Positions 35,133 through 60,066 of a stretch of 64,000 nucleotides of DNA are shown one piece after another (positions within the stretch are counted from its first letter, which is position 1; the number at the start of each line of letters is the position of its first letter). Below the pieces are notes generated by a model that saw only the letters and a program-made list of their open reading frames with translations, was not told where the DNA came from and searched no databases. The stretch comes from Patagioenas fasciata. Lineage: Eukaryota > Chordata > Aves > Columbiformes > Columbidae. The position numbers and the translations under genes were made by a program. The stretch lies in NCBI RefSeq assembly GCF_037038585.1, contig NC_092525.1:22340867-22404866 (forward strand). The letters run 5' to 3'.

Positions 35133-37837
35133 CTGGAAACAACAGCAAGGAGGGAGGAAAGGTTCTGTAAGTCTTGTTTTGTAAAGGTTTTTATCTCTCA
35201 CTAAGGATTTCTGAACAATTAACATAAATGATGAAAGTCACGCCATCAAGCTTTCCCATCCTCAAATATTTAATATTCAGAAGTGAGTAGTACTGCCTAA
35301 GTCTGCCAACTGGAAATTAAAATGGCCAGCTCCCATACTGTTGATTCTTGAGAAGTACAAAATTGACTGCGATGGTCACCATAACCTTCATCATCACCTT
35401 TAGTTCTCTCAGTTATACATGTATGGGAAACAATTTATCTGAGACATGTTTAATGCAGAACAGATCCAGATTTGTGAATTTCAGCAGACTGAAAAGCTGA
35501 CAAACACAGAGCACTTGAGAACCACTTCAGGGTCTGACCAGTTCTCTCACCAGCAGCTTCTATGAAAATATGTGAAGTGGGGAGACAGGAGTTGCAAGCA
35601 GCCTCCTGAGGCCTCCCCTCAAATATTTCTCACAGGCCATAAAGTGTTCTGTGGTGGTTCAGCACTAGCTTTAACTATCCCTTTGCAAAATAGTTCACTA
35701 ACCTTTTCATCTTCCTCCTCCTCTTCCTCACTAGATTCTACATCATCCATGTCTTCTTCCAAAGCACTGACACGAGGCTCAAGTTGCTCAGCTTCTTCCA
35801 GAACGTACCGTTTCTAGGAGAAATTTTCACTTTATCTTATGTAACCTTGTTCTTAAGAACAAGCACCTTAGGAGGCATTTCGTGTGCCAGAGGGGCAGGT
35901 ATTGCAGCTTTACGCAACAAGCCAGCAGCTGATACAACTAGTGAATTTGATGCAGTTGAGAATTCAATAACCATCTACTTCTCCAAACCTGTAATCGAGG
36001 CAGAATGATATCGCAAACACGTTCCTCATGGAGTAGTTCATCAATGAATTCATCCACGTGCATCAGCTCAAATTCTGGGGGGGGAAGAAACAGCGTTTAA
36101 AAGACAAAGACTAGTGGCTAAAGATTAAACCCTTCAGACAATTTATGTCTAGTGGGCTGTACAAACAACAGACCTAAAATCATTCTCAGGGATGAGAAAA
36201 ATCATTAGGCACATCCTGCATAAAGAGGGAATAGAGAGGCTAGGATTAGTCGAATTACCATGCTTAAACCAGTGCTCAAATAGCGTTTCTTTAGTATTTG
36301 TGGAACTGAGTTTCAGTTTCAGTGCCCAACAGAAAACACGAGCACTTGGCGACAGCAAAATAAACAACATAGTTTTCATTTGTAAAAGCATGACCAGCAA
36401 GACTATCCAAAGGATGAATTAGTAAAAGGTTTAAAAAAAGGTTGTTATGCCACAATTTTAAAGCTTATATTACTAAACAAAATTATCATTTTATCTAGCA
36501 TAATAAAGTTTTTAACAAAAGGTATCAATGAAATACTAAGAAACCACAACTAAGAGCGCTTACCCCCATTTCTGTTCTGACTTTTTATTTTCCGATAGTC
36601 ATTGTACAGCGGTTCAAGATACTTGTAGCAGTCAATGGCAGTGCCTGTCAATCTCATGTACAACGCACCAAGCATTCGGACATACCTGCAAAGCAAACCA
36701 TTTCACGTATCTGAGCTTTTTCCATAGTTAATACTTTAGAAAGGAGTTCTTTCCATAAGTTTCTGAGGAAAATCAGTACACTAAAATGAATAACCGACCA
36801 TTTAGACTTCAGGATTTCTTCTTCAAGTACTTAAGTATATATACATACTCAAGTACAGACAGAGCACTGGGTGTAGGGCGAGTGGCTCCAACTGCCCCAG
36901 TGAGGAGGCAAGTTGCTTCTGAAAGCAACAGGACAGGCAGAGACAGTTGGGGTGTTCAGCCTGGAGAAGAGAAGGCTCTGGGGAGACCTTATGGTGGCCT
37001 TTCAGTACTTAAAAGGGGCCTACAAGAAAGATGGAGGCCGACTTTTTTGCAGGGCCTGTTACAACAGGACAAAGGGTGATGGTTTTAAACTAAAGGAGAG
37101 GAGACAGGCTGGACATGAGGAAAAGATTTTTTACACTGAGGGTGGTGAAACCCTGGCCCAGGTTGCCCAGAGAGGTGGTGGATGCCCCATACCTGGAGAC
37201 ATCCCAGGCCAGGCTGGATGGGGCTCTGAGCAACCTGAGCTGGTGAAGATGTCCCTGCTCATGGCAGGGGTAGCACCGGATGAGCTGGGAAGGTCCCTTC
37301 CAACCCAAACCGTTCTGTGATTCTCTGACACAGATGAGCTTTCTGGGAAGAAAAGTCTCCTAGGGCCCGCTAAAAGCTGAACCCTGTGCTGAGGCTCCCC
37401 TGGCTTTTCTGGACACCCACATTTCATTCAGTACGACAACCAAAAGAGGTGAAAACCAAGCACATGCACCACGGACTCACTTAAAGTCCTCGTTCTTGAT
37501 GAACTCCACAATGATGTCCTTCTCGGGCTGGATCTGCAGCATCTTCAGTGTCAGGCACAAGAACGGCGTCGGCTTAATGTTCCCACCGTAGACGCCCCCC
37601 ACGTACTTCAGCTCCATGGCCTTGTCCACCACCAGCTCGGCTGCGAGAGGGACGGGCCGTCAGCGCGGGCTTCCTCGCACCGCCCCCCACCGCCCGCCCT
37701 GCCGTACCTGTGAGACCGAAGCACTCCTCCTTCCAGTATTTGGACTCGTAGATGCGGGTGCGGATGATCTTCTCCACCAGGTACTGCGGGTTGGTGCCGT
37801 GGATGCTGTGCGCGTCCTTCACCGTCCGGTTCGCCAT
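33941..37837 (-). CDS. PRPF38A: PRPF38A pre-mRNA-splicing factor 38A, complete, 10 exons
   Basis: PRPF38A is a component of the spliceosomal B complex needed for activation (family knowledge); it acts in the nucleus. Minus-strand exons: 37837-37708, 37640-37481, 36685-36564, 36074-35989, 35813-35703, 35132-35020, 34840-34814, 34734-34637, 34288-34240, 33983-33941. They total 939 nt, 312 aa plus stop, the same length as human. The protein starts MANRTVKDAHSIHGTNPQYL and ends KSRRGNE. The PRP38 fold covers roughly residues 1-180. An acidic stretch (EDMDDVESSEEEEEEDEK) and an Arg/Ser-rich tail with many RSRS and SP units follow. Exon 7 is only 27 nt. The start is set by the strongly conserved N-terminus and a good Kozak context (GCCGCCATGG). 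The gene shares its promoter with ORC1; a CR1 piece lies in intron 2. Confidence 0.97.
33986..34008. repeat. AAAC microsatellite in the last PRPF38A intron
   Basis: Five or more units of AAAC follow directly on the intron side of the PRPF38A last-exon acceptor. On the minus strand this gives a GTTT run that serves as the pyrimidine-rich tract of that acceptor. Confidence 0.75.
36564..37837 (-). other. PRPF38A: PRPF38A PRP38 domain, exons 1-3
   Basis: The first three exons encode most of the helical PRP38 domain: YLVEKIIRTRIYESKYWKEE, VGGVYGGNIKPTPFLCLTLK, then VRMLGALYMRLTGTAIDCYK. In yeast Prp38 and human PRPF38A this part contacts other B-complex proteins. The match to the recalled human sequence is near complete, so coordinates and start are secure. 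Confidence 0.94.
36870..37325 (+). mobile_element. CR1 LINE 3' fragment in PRPF38A intron 2
   Basis: This plus-strand copy is 5'-truncated. It runs from about TTGGGGTGTTCAGCCTGGAG through TTGCCCAGAGAGGTGGTGGA to the end TCTGTGATTCTCTG. It corresponds to the end of the reverse transcriptase frame plus the CR1 3' UTR. Frameshifts break the coding part. It is antisense to PRPF38A. Confidence 0.88.
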
Positions 37838-38084
37838 GGCGGCCGCCGGATCCCCTCAGCTCCGCAGTAGCAGTAGCAGCAGTAGCAGCCGCCCCTCCCC
37901 TTCCCTGAGGGAGGCCGAAGCGCCTTCCGCTTCCGGGGCGCTGCCGCCATCTTATCTTCGGGCTTTTACAGCCCTTCCGCCCGCGGCTTCGGGCAAACAA
38001 GGCGCGACTTGCTGCGCGGGCCTCTCCCCGCCCCCTCCGCCCTGTGCGCGCGCGCGGCCGAGGGGGCGGGGCTCCGGGCAGCGC

Positions 38085-38096
38085 TTTGGCGCGAAA
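38085..38096. promoter_or_regulatory. E2F palindrome TTTGGCGCGAAA at the ORC1 start
   Basis: TTTGGCGCGAAA is a textbook E2F/DP site. It lies about 75 bases before the ORC1 exon 1 donor, so at or just upstream of transcription start. ORC1 is a known E2F target in mammals, activated at the G1/S transition; conservation of the site here agrees with cell-cycle control. Confidence 0.85.
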
Positions 38097-38099
38097 TTC

Positions 38100-38170
38100 T
38101 ATCCGAGTTTCCGGCAGGAGCTCGCGCTGCCGCCGCGCGCGCGGAGTCGGGGAGTCGCTGAGGCGCCGCG
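38100..38170 (+). other. ORC1: Presumed ORC1 non-coding first exon (3' end defined, 5' end approximate)
   Basis: The sequence ends in a strong donor, CCGCG|GTGAGT. The first ORC1 coding exon begins just before the ATG at 38894 after an acceptor at 38877 or 38888, so an upstream leader exon is needed. The start at 38100 is only a guess from the E2F site position. A GTGA repeat (38170-38189) directly follows the donor. Confidence 0.5.
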
Positions 38171-38189
38171 GTGAGTGAGTGAGTGAGTG
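38170..38189. repeat. GTGA tandem repeat at the ORC1 exon 1 donor
   Basis: About four GTGA units start exactly at the donor (CGCG|GTGAGTGAGTGAG), so several overlapping GTGAGT donors lie 4 bases apart. Since the exon is non-coding, slippage between them would not change the protein. Confidence 0.75.
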
Positions 38190-38893
38190 GGGCGGGGCGG
38201 GGGGGGCTGGCGGCTCCGAGGAGGTGGACTGGAGCCCCTTGGTGTCTCTCCACGGCTGCGACCCTGCGGCTCAAACGACCCCTTCGGACGCCGCGGCCCC
38301 ACAGGTCGCCTGAGCGGGGCAGCAGCCCCGGGCGGGCTCCCTGAGAAGGGCCGTGACCACCGCTCCGCCGCCTCTTCTGGAAACGGAGCTTGGGGCGGGT
38401 GAATGGAAGCGACCCCCGTGGCGGAGGGGGCGTTTTCCTCGGCCCTGCGGCGCGTTTTCAGAGAGAAAATTCTTGTTAAGGAAAAAAAACCCAAACAAAC
38501 ATAAGAGAGACGTTCGTGACGGTCTCACCCGGGTGGTCGCTGGAGGAAAAGCAGCGAGGCCGAGTCCTCAGCCCGGCCGTGGCGGCCCAGGTCACAAGCA
38601 GAAAAGAGCCGATAAACCTCCTCTGTGTAGGAAGCAGCCAGAAACAAAGGAATCGCGTGTCTGTCAGGTGTGTTAGTCAAGCGCTGGACGTGAAATAAAG
38701 GAATTTAAGAATAGCCCACGTCTAAACACCTTCCCTTTTTCTTCCTCCTGGCTCTGAACCAGCCGCTGCATGGCTGTGTTCTTCATACACACTGAAAGAA
38801 TCGACCTCATTTCTGTGTCTCTTTCCCTGCTTTTATTTTTACATAGTAATGACAAAAAAATTGTTTCTTTGTTTTAGCTTTCCCTTAGGAATC

Positions 38894-54943
<16,050 letters not shown>

Positions 54944-55100
54944 GGCAATAGAGTTTTAACTTTTTTAATAAGTATAAATATTTTATATATTGTCTATTTT
55001 TATTTTTTTAATTGCTGATGAAGTGGTAATAGTGAAATGTATTTTTAATAAATTCTTTGCTTAAATGTATTAAAGCACCCTTTATATAATAAAGAATTTG
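54944..55100 (+). terminator. ORC1 3' UTR with two poly(A) signals
   Basis: AATAAA occurs at 55047-55052 and 55088-55093, 104 and 145 bases after the stop, in AT-rich sequence. This predicts a very short 3' UTR. Confidence 0.75.
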
Positions 55101-56090
55101 CTTCAAAGCATTTTAAATATTTGAAATCAAACTGTTTTAAAAGTATTTTTATTTGCTGGTAACTAGTCTCCTTTCAGCTGAGGTGTATGAACTTGAAATT
55201 GATTTATTGCATCACCACTAAGGCTAAGAAGGTTATAGGTTTTTGATTACTTGCAGTGTCTGTGGCATTGCAGTTCATGTAGCTTTTCTTTGTTTTGTTG
55301 AGTATAAAAGACATAATTAAAAAGTGCTTTAACTTATATGATATAATGAAAAAGAACTTTCAGTTTGAAATCAAGGCTGAATGTTTGAATTGAGTGTGTT
55401 TGCTACCAGGAAAGTAAAAATACCAGAAAAAATCTGTCACTCAAGTGACCGACTTCTGTGTCGATTGAAGGATTGATATTAAGGATTGCTCCAAAGGAAT
55501 TGCCTTGGGTGCTGCAGATCTGTTGAAATCTGCTGTTGTAATGGAACTGTTTACAAGATGTATTAGTCATTTGGAGGTGGAGAGTTTGAAAACACTTTTA
55601 AAAATTATGTTGCTGTGGAGCAGTGTCCAAAAATTGTTGTTCAGTGATGTTATAAATAAAAAATGGAAGTGTCCTGAACTGTGGGTACTAGAACGGTGAC
55701 TCCTCAGAGCTCATTTCTGTCGGATTGTAATATTAGACAAAGAATTAGCAGATGCCCTCTCAAATTGAATGTGGTACTTGTAACAGCTACAGTTGGTATA
55801 GCAGGCTTAAAACGTGGTAGCAGCTTCAGATAACTCTAAAAAAATGGATGTTAAATAGACTGGTTAGTGAGAAAACTTTGTCAGTGAAGTTGTTTTTGTG
55901 TATTATATTTCCTAAATCCTATAAGTTATTATTAACAAATTAATTAACACAGACCAGTAGAACAGGTAAGTTGGAATTTCAGCTTTTTAGTTTCAAAATA
56001 CACAAATGAAAAGTCGGTGGGGTGTGTAACTATCGCCTGCAAGGCACCGTTGGGGGTCTGAAGGGCCAGGACCGGTTTTTACTGTTACCG
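55101..56090. other. Intergenic sequence between ORC1 and CC2D1B
   Basis: AT-rich, with only short open frames that look random. No repeat family or RNA gene was recognised. It ends abruptly at the GC-rich CC2D1B promoter near 56.09 kb. Confidence 0.6.
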
Positions 56091-56800
56091 CTGGCCGAGC
56101 TGTGTTTTCACATGCTCGCCTGTCCCGGGCCGGGGACCTGACCGCGCCGGAGCTGCCCCCGTTCCCCGCCCTCCCGGGCGCTCCCGCCCCTCCCCGCGCA
56201 GGCGCGCTGCTGCCGGGAGCCGCGCTGGGGCCTCCCGCACCGGGCGGCCGCTGCTGCACCGGGCGGCTTTGCGCGGGAGGCCTAGGTGAGCCGGGCCCGG
56301 CTGTGGCGGTGCGGCTGGCGGCCCCTCGGCGGCGGGTGTTTACACGGCGCTCAGCCTATCGCCTCGGCCGGCTCCTCCCTGCGCCGGGGCGGGGGCTCCG
56401 CGGGGTACGGGGTGGGCCGGGCCTGCCCCGCCTTCGGGTCCGGCGGAGCGGGGGTCCCGGCGGCCTGCCCGCCAGTTGCAGCGGCCCTGCCCGATAGCCC
56501 GCTGTGGGGACGAGGGAGCGCTGGGGGTGAGTGGCCTCGGGCGGAGGGAGGGGAGCGGCCGGGCCGGGCTCCCGGCGGTGGGGAGGGCGGCACTGGCGGG
56601 TCTGGGCCCTGGGAGCCTGTTACACGGCGTGTGCCCTCTTCCCTCACGATGTGTGCCCCCTTTCCCTTACGGCAGTTTGCAGTGCCGGTGGGAGCTGCGG
56701 GTCTGTGCACAGCCTGCCCTGTGCTGCCTTCGTCCTGTTTGCGCTGGGTTGGGACGGGCGAGGATCTTGATGCTTCATTTCGTGTGTTCTCGGCCCCTTA
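56090..56800 (+). promoter_or_regulatory. CC2D1B CpG-island promoter and leader region
   Basis: There is a sharp switch to very GC- and CpG-rich sequence with no TATA box. Possible leader-exon donors are GCCTAG|GTGAGC at 56285/56286 and CTGGGG|GTGAGT near 56527; I cannot tell which is used. An acceptor CCCTTACAG at 56803 then leads into the first coding exon. The long open frames over this stretch come from its GC content and are not called as genes. Confidence 0.7.
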
Positions 56801-56817
56801 CAGACGCTCTGAAATTC

Positions 56818-56847
56818 ATGAACCAGTATGCTTGGCAGGAGACCTAA
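56818..56847 (+). other. Short upstream ORF overlapping the CC2D1B start codon
   Basis: An ATG at 56818 in the same exon opens a 9-codon frame (MNQYAWQET, stop) that overlaps the main ATG at 56828 in another frame. Its context (T at -3) is weaker than that of the main start (A at -3). It would sit in the mRNA if the acceptor at 56803 is used. Confidence 0.55.
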
Positions 56848-59800
56848 AAAAAGCCCTCAGGCCAAGGGCCAGGGAGCTGCAGTTGCAAAGCAGGTAAGGA
56901 AGGTGAAGAACCAGGGAGATGTGGTTGCAAAGCAGGTAGGAAAACCTCCTACTGCTCCTCAGGATAGTCTTGGTCAGACCTCTTGCTACTGCTTTCATGC
57001 TAGGATTGCCCATGTATTCGTAAGACATTGCAGGACCATGAAAAAATTAAAATCGTGTGGTGCCTGTTTGCCTCCTTTCTCCTTTAGCACATTCTTCTTA
57101 AAGTAAATATCTGATGTATAGCAGTGGAGGTCTTGTAGGGAAGCCACAGTGTTGTAATACTGTAATCTTTGCAAGACACCTCATGACTCATGCTTATAGT
57201 AGTTCCCTACCCCAGCTATATTGAGATTTAATAATAACATCAATAACTATATGAGGGTTTTTCTTACACCCCTAAGAAACCAGACATGAGAAGATGAGAA
57301 TATCGAGTAACAAATTCAGGGGCACATATGGGAGAAAGTTAAGGTGCTACACCAGGGACAGTTAATTGTCATTTCCCTGTGTATAGTCATTTTTTTATTG
57401 CAACAGACAGACTGATAAGCTTATGTCCCTTTCCTGTAGCTAAAAGTGAGCTTAAATGTCTCCGTGTGTTGGTTTGTTGTGTGGGTTTTTTTGTTTGTTT
57501 GTTTGTTTTTCTGTATTCTTTACATTTGGATGTAGTTTCAGAAGGCTCAAGGAGAGAAATGTGATTTAGTCATGGTTGGCAGGTGTAGGAAGTCAGGCAA
57601 CAGTGTCAAAATTAGAAATACAGCCAAGGCAAAGTTCTGGGTAAAAAAGTGGAAGAAAAATAATGCAGTTAGAAGTAAAGAATATGTTAGAACCAGAATG
57701 GGACTTTAGAAACCTTTCAAGGTAGAGTAGAGGCAAGTAACATATAGAAGAGGAATAACTGATAAGAATATATGAAAATATGAGAATAGATTGGAATAGG
57801 ATATTAGAACAGGGAAAATACCTTAGATATTTTCTTTAGGTGATTTCTTAGGAACGAGTATTCTCATCCTGGAGGCACAGTAGTTTAGCTGGAGATGTGT
57901 GGTGTCACCGTTGCTCTAGTATGAAAGTTTGCATTTCTCAGTTGGAGAAGTAGTATATAATTTACTTAATTTTAGCAAGGGAGAAGGTAAAAGGTGAAAA
58001 TATTGTTCCCCCTTCCAAAAAAAAAGAAACCACGCACTAAAAAGACAGAGTAAATAAAAGGATCTAGTTAATGTATTTTTTCTAATTTTTAATTCAATAC
58101 AGTTAGTTATTCATCCTGTCTTACTGTGTGGAGAATTGTTTCTTGAAACAAGTACAATAATGGCTTGTTCACTTGCAAATTAACTCAGTCTAAACTGTAC
58201 TTGTGCTATGTAGTGTATCAGCTGTAAGCTCTCTGTAATATTTTTTCCTGTTTTATTAGATGTTTCTTTAACACTATTAATTTTATTGGAAATGTGCCTT
58301 ATGGAGCAGATTGAGAGACTCAGAGCTAAACCTGATGGATTCTATTCTTCATTTCATTCATTACTGCACTTGCTGTGCTTGCAGTGTGATAGTGAACAGA
58401 TCACAAGTGCTCCTGGTCTATTTTGCATATTGATAAAAGGTGTATGTACATTTCGTACAACTGGAATCTTTAGATCACCATTATAAATATTTCCTAATGA
58501 ATTTCAGTCTTGTCCTGATCTTCTTTCCATTCTGTCCAGGGCTGCAAATATATTAGTTTTGTTCTACAGAGGGAGAGGGGTAAGGCAGAGGGCGGCTAAC
58601 TGGTGTGCCAAGTGCCTCACAGAGTGTCAGTGGCAGGATCAGGGCTGGCAAACAAAGAGCTGCTGATTTTAAATGCTGTTCCTAGTCCTTGGAATTGGTG
58701 TTTCTCAGCTGTGTCTCGCATTCTCCTTCTGGATTGTGAAGGGGTTCAAAGAGGGATACAAAATATTTTGAGGCAGTAACCATCAATTCCTACAGGGTTA
58801 AGAAAAATATCGTTACTGATTCACACAAGTTCATAAACTGACAGGCAGCTTAAGCTTCTGGTAGCACTTCAGATCCTCAGAGGCAGCAGGACATTGTTAA
58901 CCCTGGTAATAATGACAACTGGGTTTTGTTCCTTTGCTTGAGAGAAGCTGAACTGCTGCCTGCTTGGCCATGTGAACACCAATAAGCCAGCAGGGGCTCA
59001 TGCTTTGAAAAAGTCTGAGGAAAGCTGCTCCACCTACCTCACAGGATGGACCTACTTCAGTTAATTCATGTTAATAAAAAGCTTGGCATACTTTGAATAA
59101 AAATGTTGTTACTTCTAGGGCAGTTAGTGTCTTAACCAGCAATACAAAAATTGTGATAAAATAGCATCTTAGAAGAATACCCTTAAGATGAAGTCCTCAG
59201 AGATTTATGTGTTACTTATGTCGTTTGGCATGTTTTACAACAACTGATAACCCCTACTACTTTGTCAAATTCTGATTACTACTATTAATAATATTCCCTG
59301 AGATGCTGTCACTTGACTGATGATCTGTTCCAGACAGTTGTTTGTTTTCTCCGGTGTAGCACAGACATTTCTGGGTTTGTACTGGCTGTGTCTTCATATA
59401 TGTGTGTTTTCCTTGTGTTTATGATTTACAAACTGAGATAATGAGAAGTACAGAATGGTTCTGTACATGTAAATATAGCTTATTCCGAAAGATAAGGGTA
59501 AAATCTCAGCAGTGTACACACGTCGGACCTGTATTGTGTGAATGCTGATTTAATATTTTTTAGCTTAGCTGTTACAGGAGCTGCCCTCAACTTCCCTGGT
59601 GGTATCTGCTTCATGTGGCTGAGTATAGCAGACATCATTTTATTTTACCTTGTTAGGTCAGATAGTCTTGATTCTAAGAAACAGTTGTGCAGAATTTTAG
59701 AGGACGCCTTTGTGGCTTATTAAGACTTATGTACCTTATTTCAGTTATGGGTGCCTTGTATGCATTGTTTGGTAATAGAAGTGATATGATAGCGAGCTTT

Positions 59801-60066
59801 AAAAAAATAAACAGAATCCAGAATGCATGGGAATGTTTAAATGATTCATGTAGTGTGCTGGTTTTGAGTACCATGTCTATTCTCACTGCAGTATTTTGTT
59901 TTAATTATTTTCCCTTGACTGCAGCTGGGGCTGTTCACGGATTTCAACCCTGAAGAGATGCTGCTGGGTGCGGAGGAAGGTGGGGATGACGGGGACCTGG
60001 AAGCAGAACTCGCTGCTATCACAGGAGCAAAAGTGAAAAAAGGGAAATCAAAACCAAAAGGGAAAA
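56828..60066 (+). CDS. CC2D1B: CC2D1B (coiled-coil and C2 domain protein 1B, Lgd family), first two coding exons, 3' end outside window
   Basis: CC2D1B belongs to the Lgd/CC2D1 family, whose DM14 repeats bind the ESCRT-III protein CHMP4, and it works in endosomal sorting and nuclear envelope reformation (family knowledge). Exons seen: 56828-56893 (MLGRRPKKSPQAKGQGAAVA then KQ) and 59925-60066 (LGLFTDFNPEEMLLG, then an acidic run and DLEAELAAITGAK). They match the human N-terminus (MPGPRPRKGPQARGQG, then AKQMGLF...EDMLLG) at the same exon join. Together they give 69 codons plus one base; the DM14 and C2 domains lie past the right edge. The first exon has a second in-frame donor 42 nt downstream. 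The paralogue CC2D1A is possible from so short a piece, but ORC1 as neighbour points to CC2D1B. Confidence 0.85.
56852..56935 (+). repeat. 42-nt tandem duplication spanning the CC2D1B exon 1 donor
   Basis: Two adjacent 42-nt units (56852-56893 and 56894-56935) share CCAGGGAG and GTTGCAAAGCAG with a few changes between. Each ends at AAAGCAG|GTA, so the splice donor is duplicated: CAG|GTAAGG and CAG|GTAGGA. The second unit is open in the CC2D1B frame and would add VRKVKNQGDVVAKQ. Confidence 0.75.
56936..59924. other. CC2D1B intron 1
   Basis: About 3 kb. It contains a GTTT microsatellite near 57490-57510 and a possible MIR remnant near 58.6 kb. No other exon was recognised. Confidence 0.5.
58555..58690 (+). 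mobile_element. Possible MIR-like remnant in CC2D1B intron 1
   Basis: ACAGAGGGAGAGGGGTAAGG, then TGCCTCACAGAGTGTCAGTG and GCAGGATCAGGGCTGGCA, loosely follows the MIR core. The call rests on motif order by eye only. Confidence 0.35.

Larger units (their letters stand above)
37838..38170. promoter_or_regulatory. Shared CpG-island promoter of PRPF38A (-) and ORC1 (+)
   Basis: Only about 330 bases separate the PRPF38A start codon from the end of the presumed ORC1 first exon (donor CGCG|GTGAGT at 38170/38171). The stretch is very GC- and CpG-rich with no TATA box. Motifs seen: an ETS pair (CCGGAAGCGGAAG on the minus strand, about 37923-37936), a YY1 site (AAGATGGCGGC on the minus strand, 37943-37953), GC boxes near 38062-38071 and an E2F palindrome at 38085-38096. 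The ETS and YY1 sites sit on the PRPF38A side, and the GC box and E2F site on the ORC1 side. The CpG-rich part continues into ORC1 intron 1 to about 38.6 kb. Confidence 0.85.

Noticed and set aside
36913-37320. 135-codon plus-strand open frame in PRPF38A intron 2
   Set aside because: It is a decayed CR1 3' part, not a host gene.
37608-38494. Long open frames over the PRPF38A/ORC1 promoter
   Set aside because: Same GC-driven lack of stops; only the frame holding PRPF38A exon 1 is real.
56102-56897. Several long overlapping open frames on both strands
   Set aside because: CpG-island sequence has few stop codons; composition is Gly/Pro/Ala/Arg-rich, without domains, and the region is the CC2D1B promoter.
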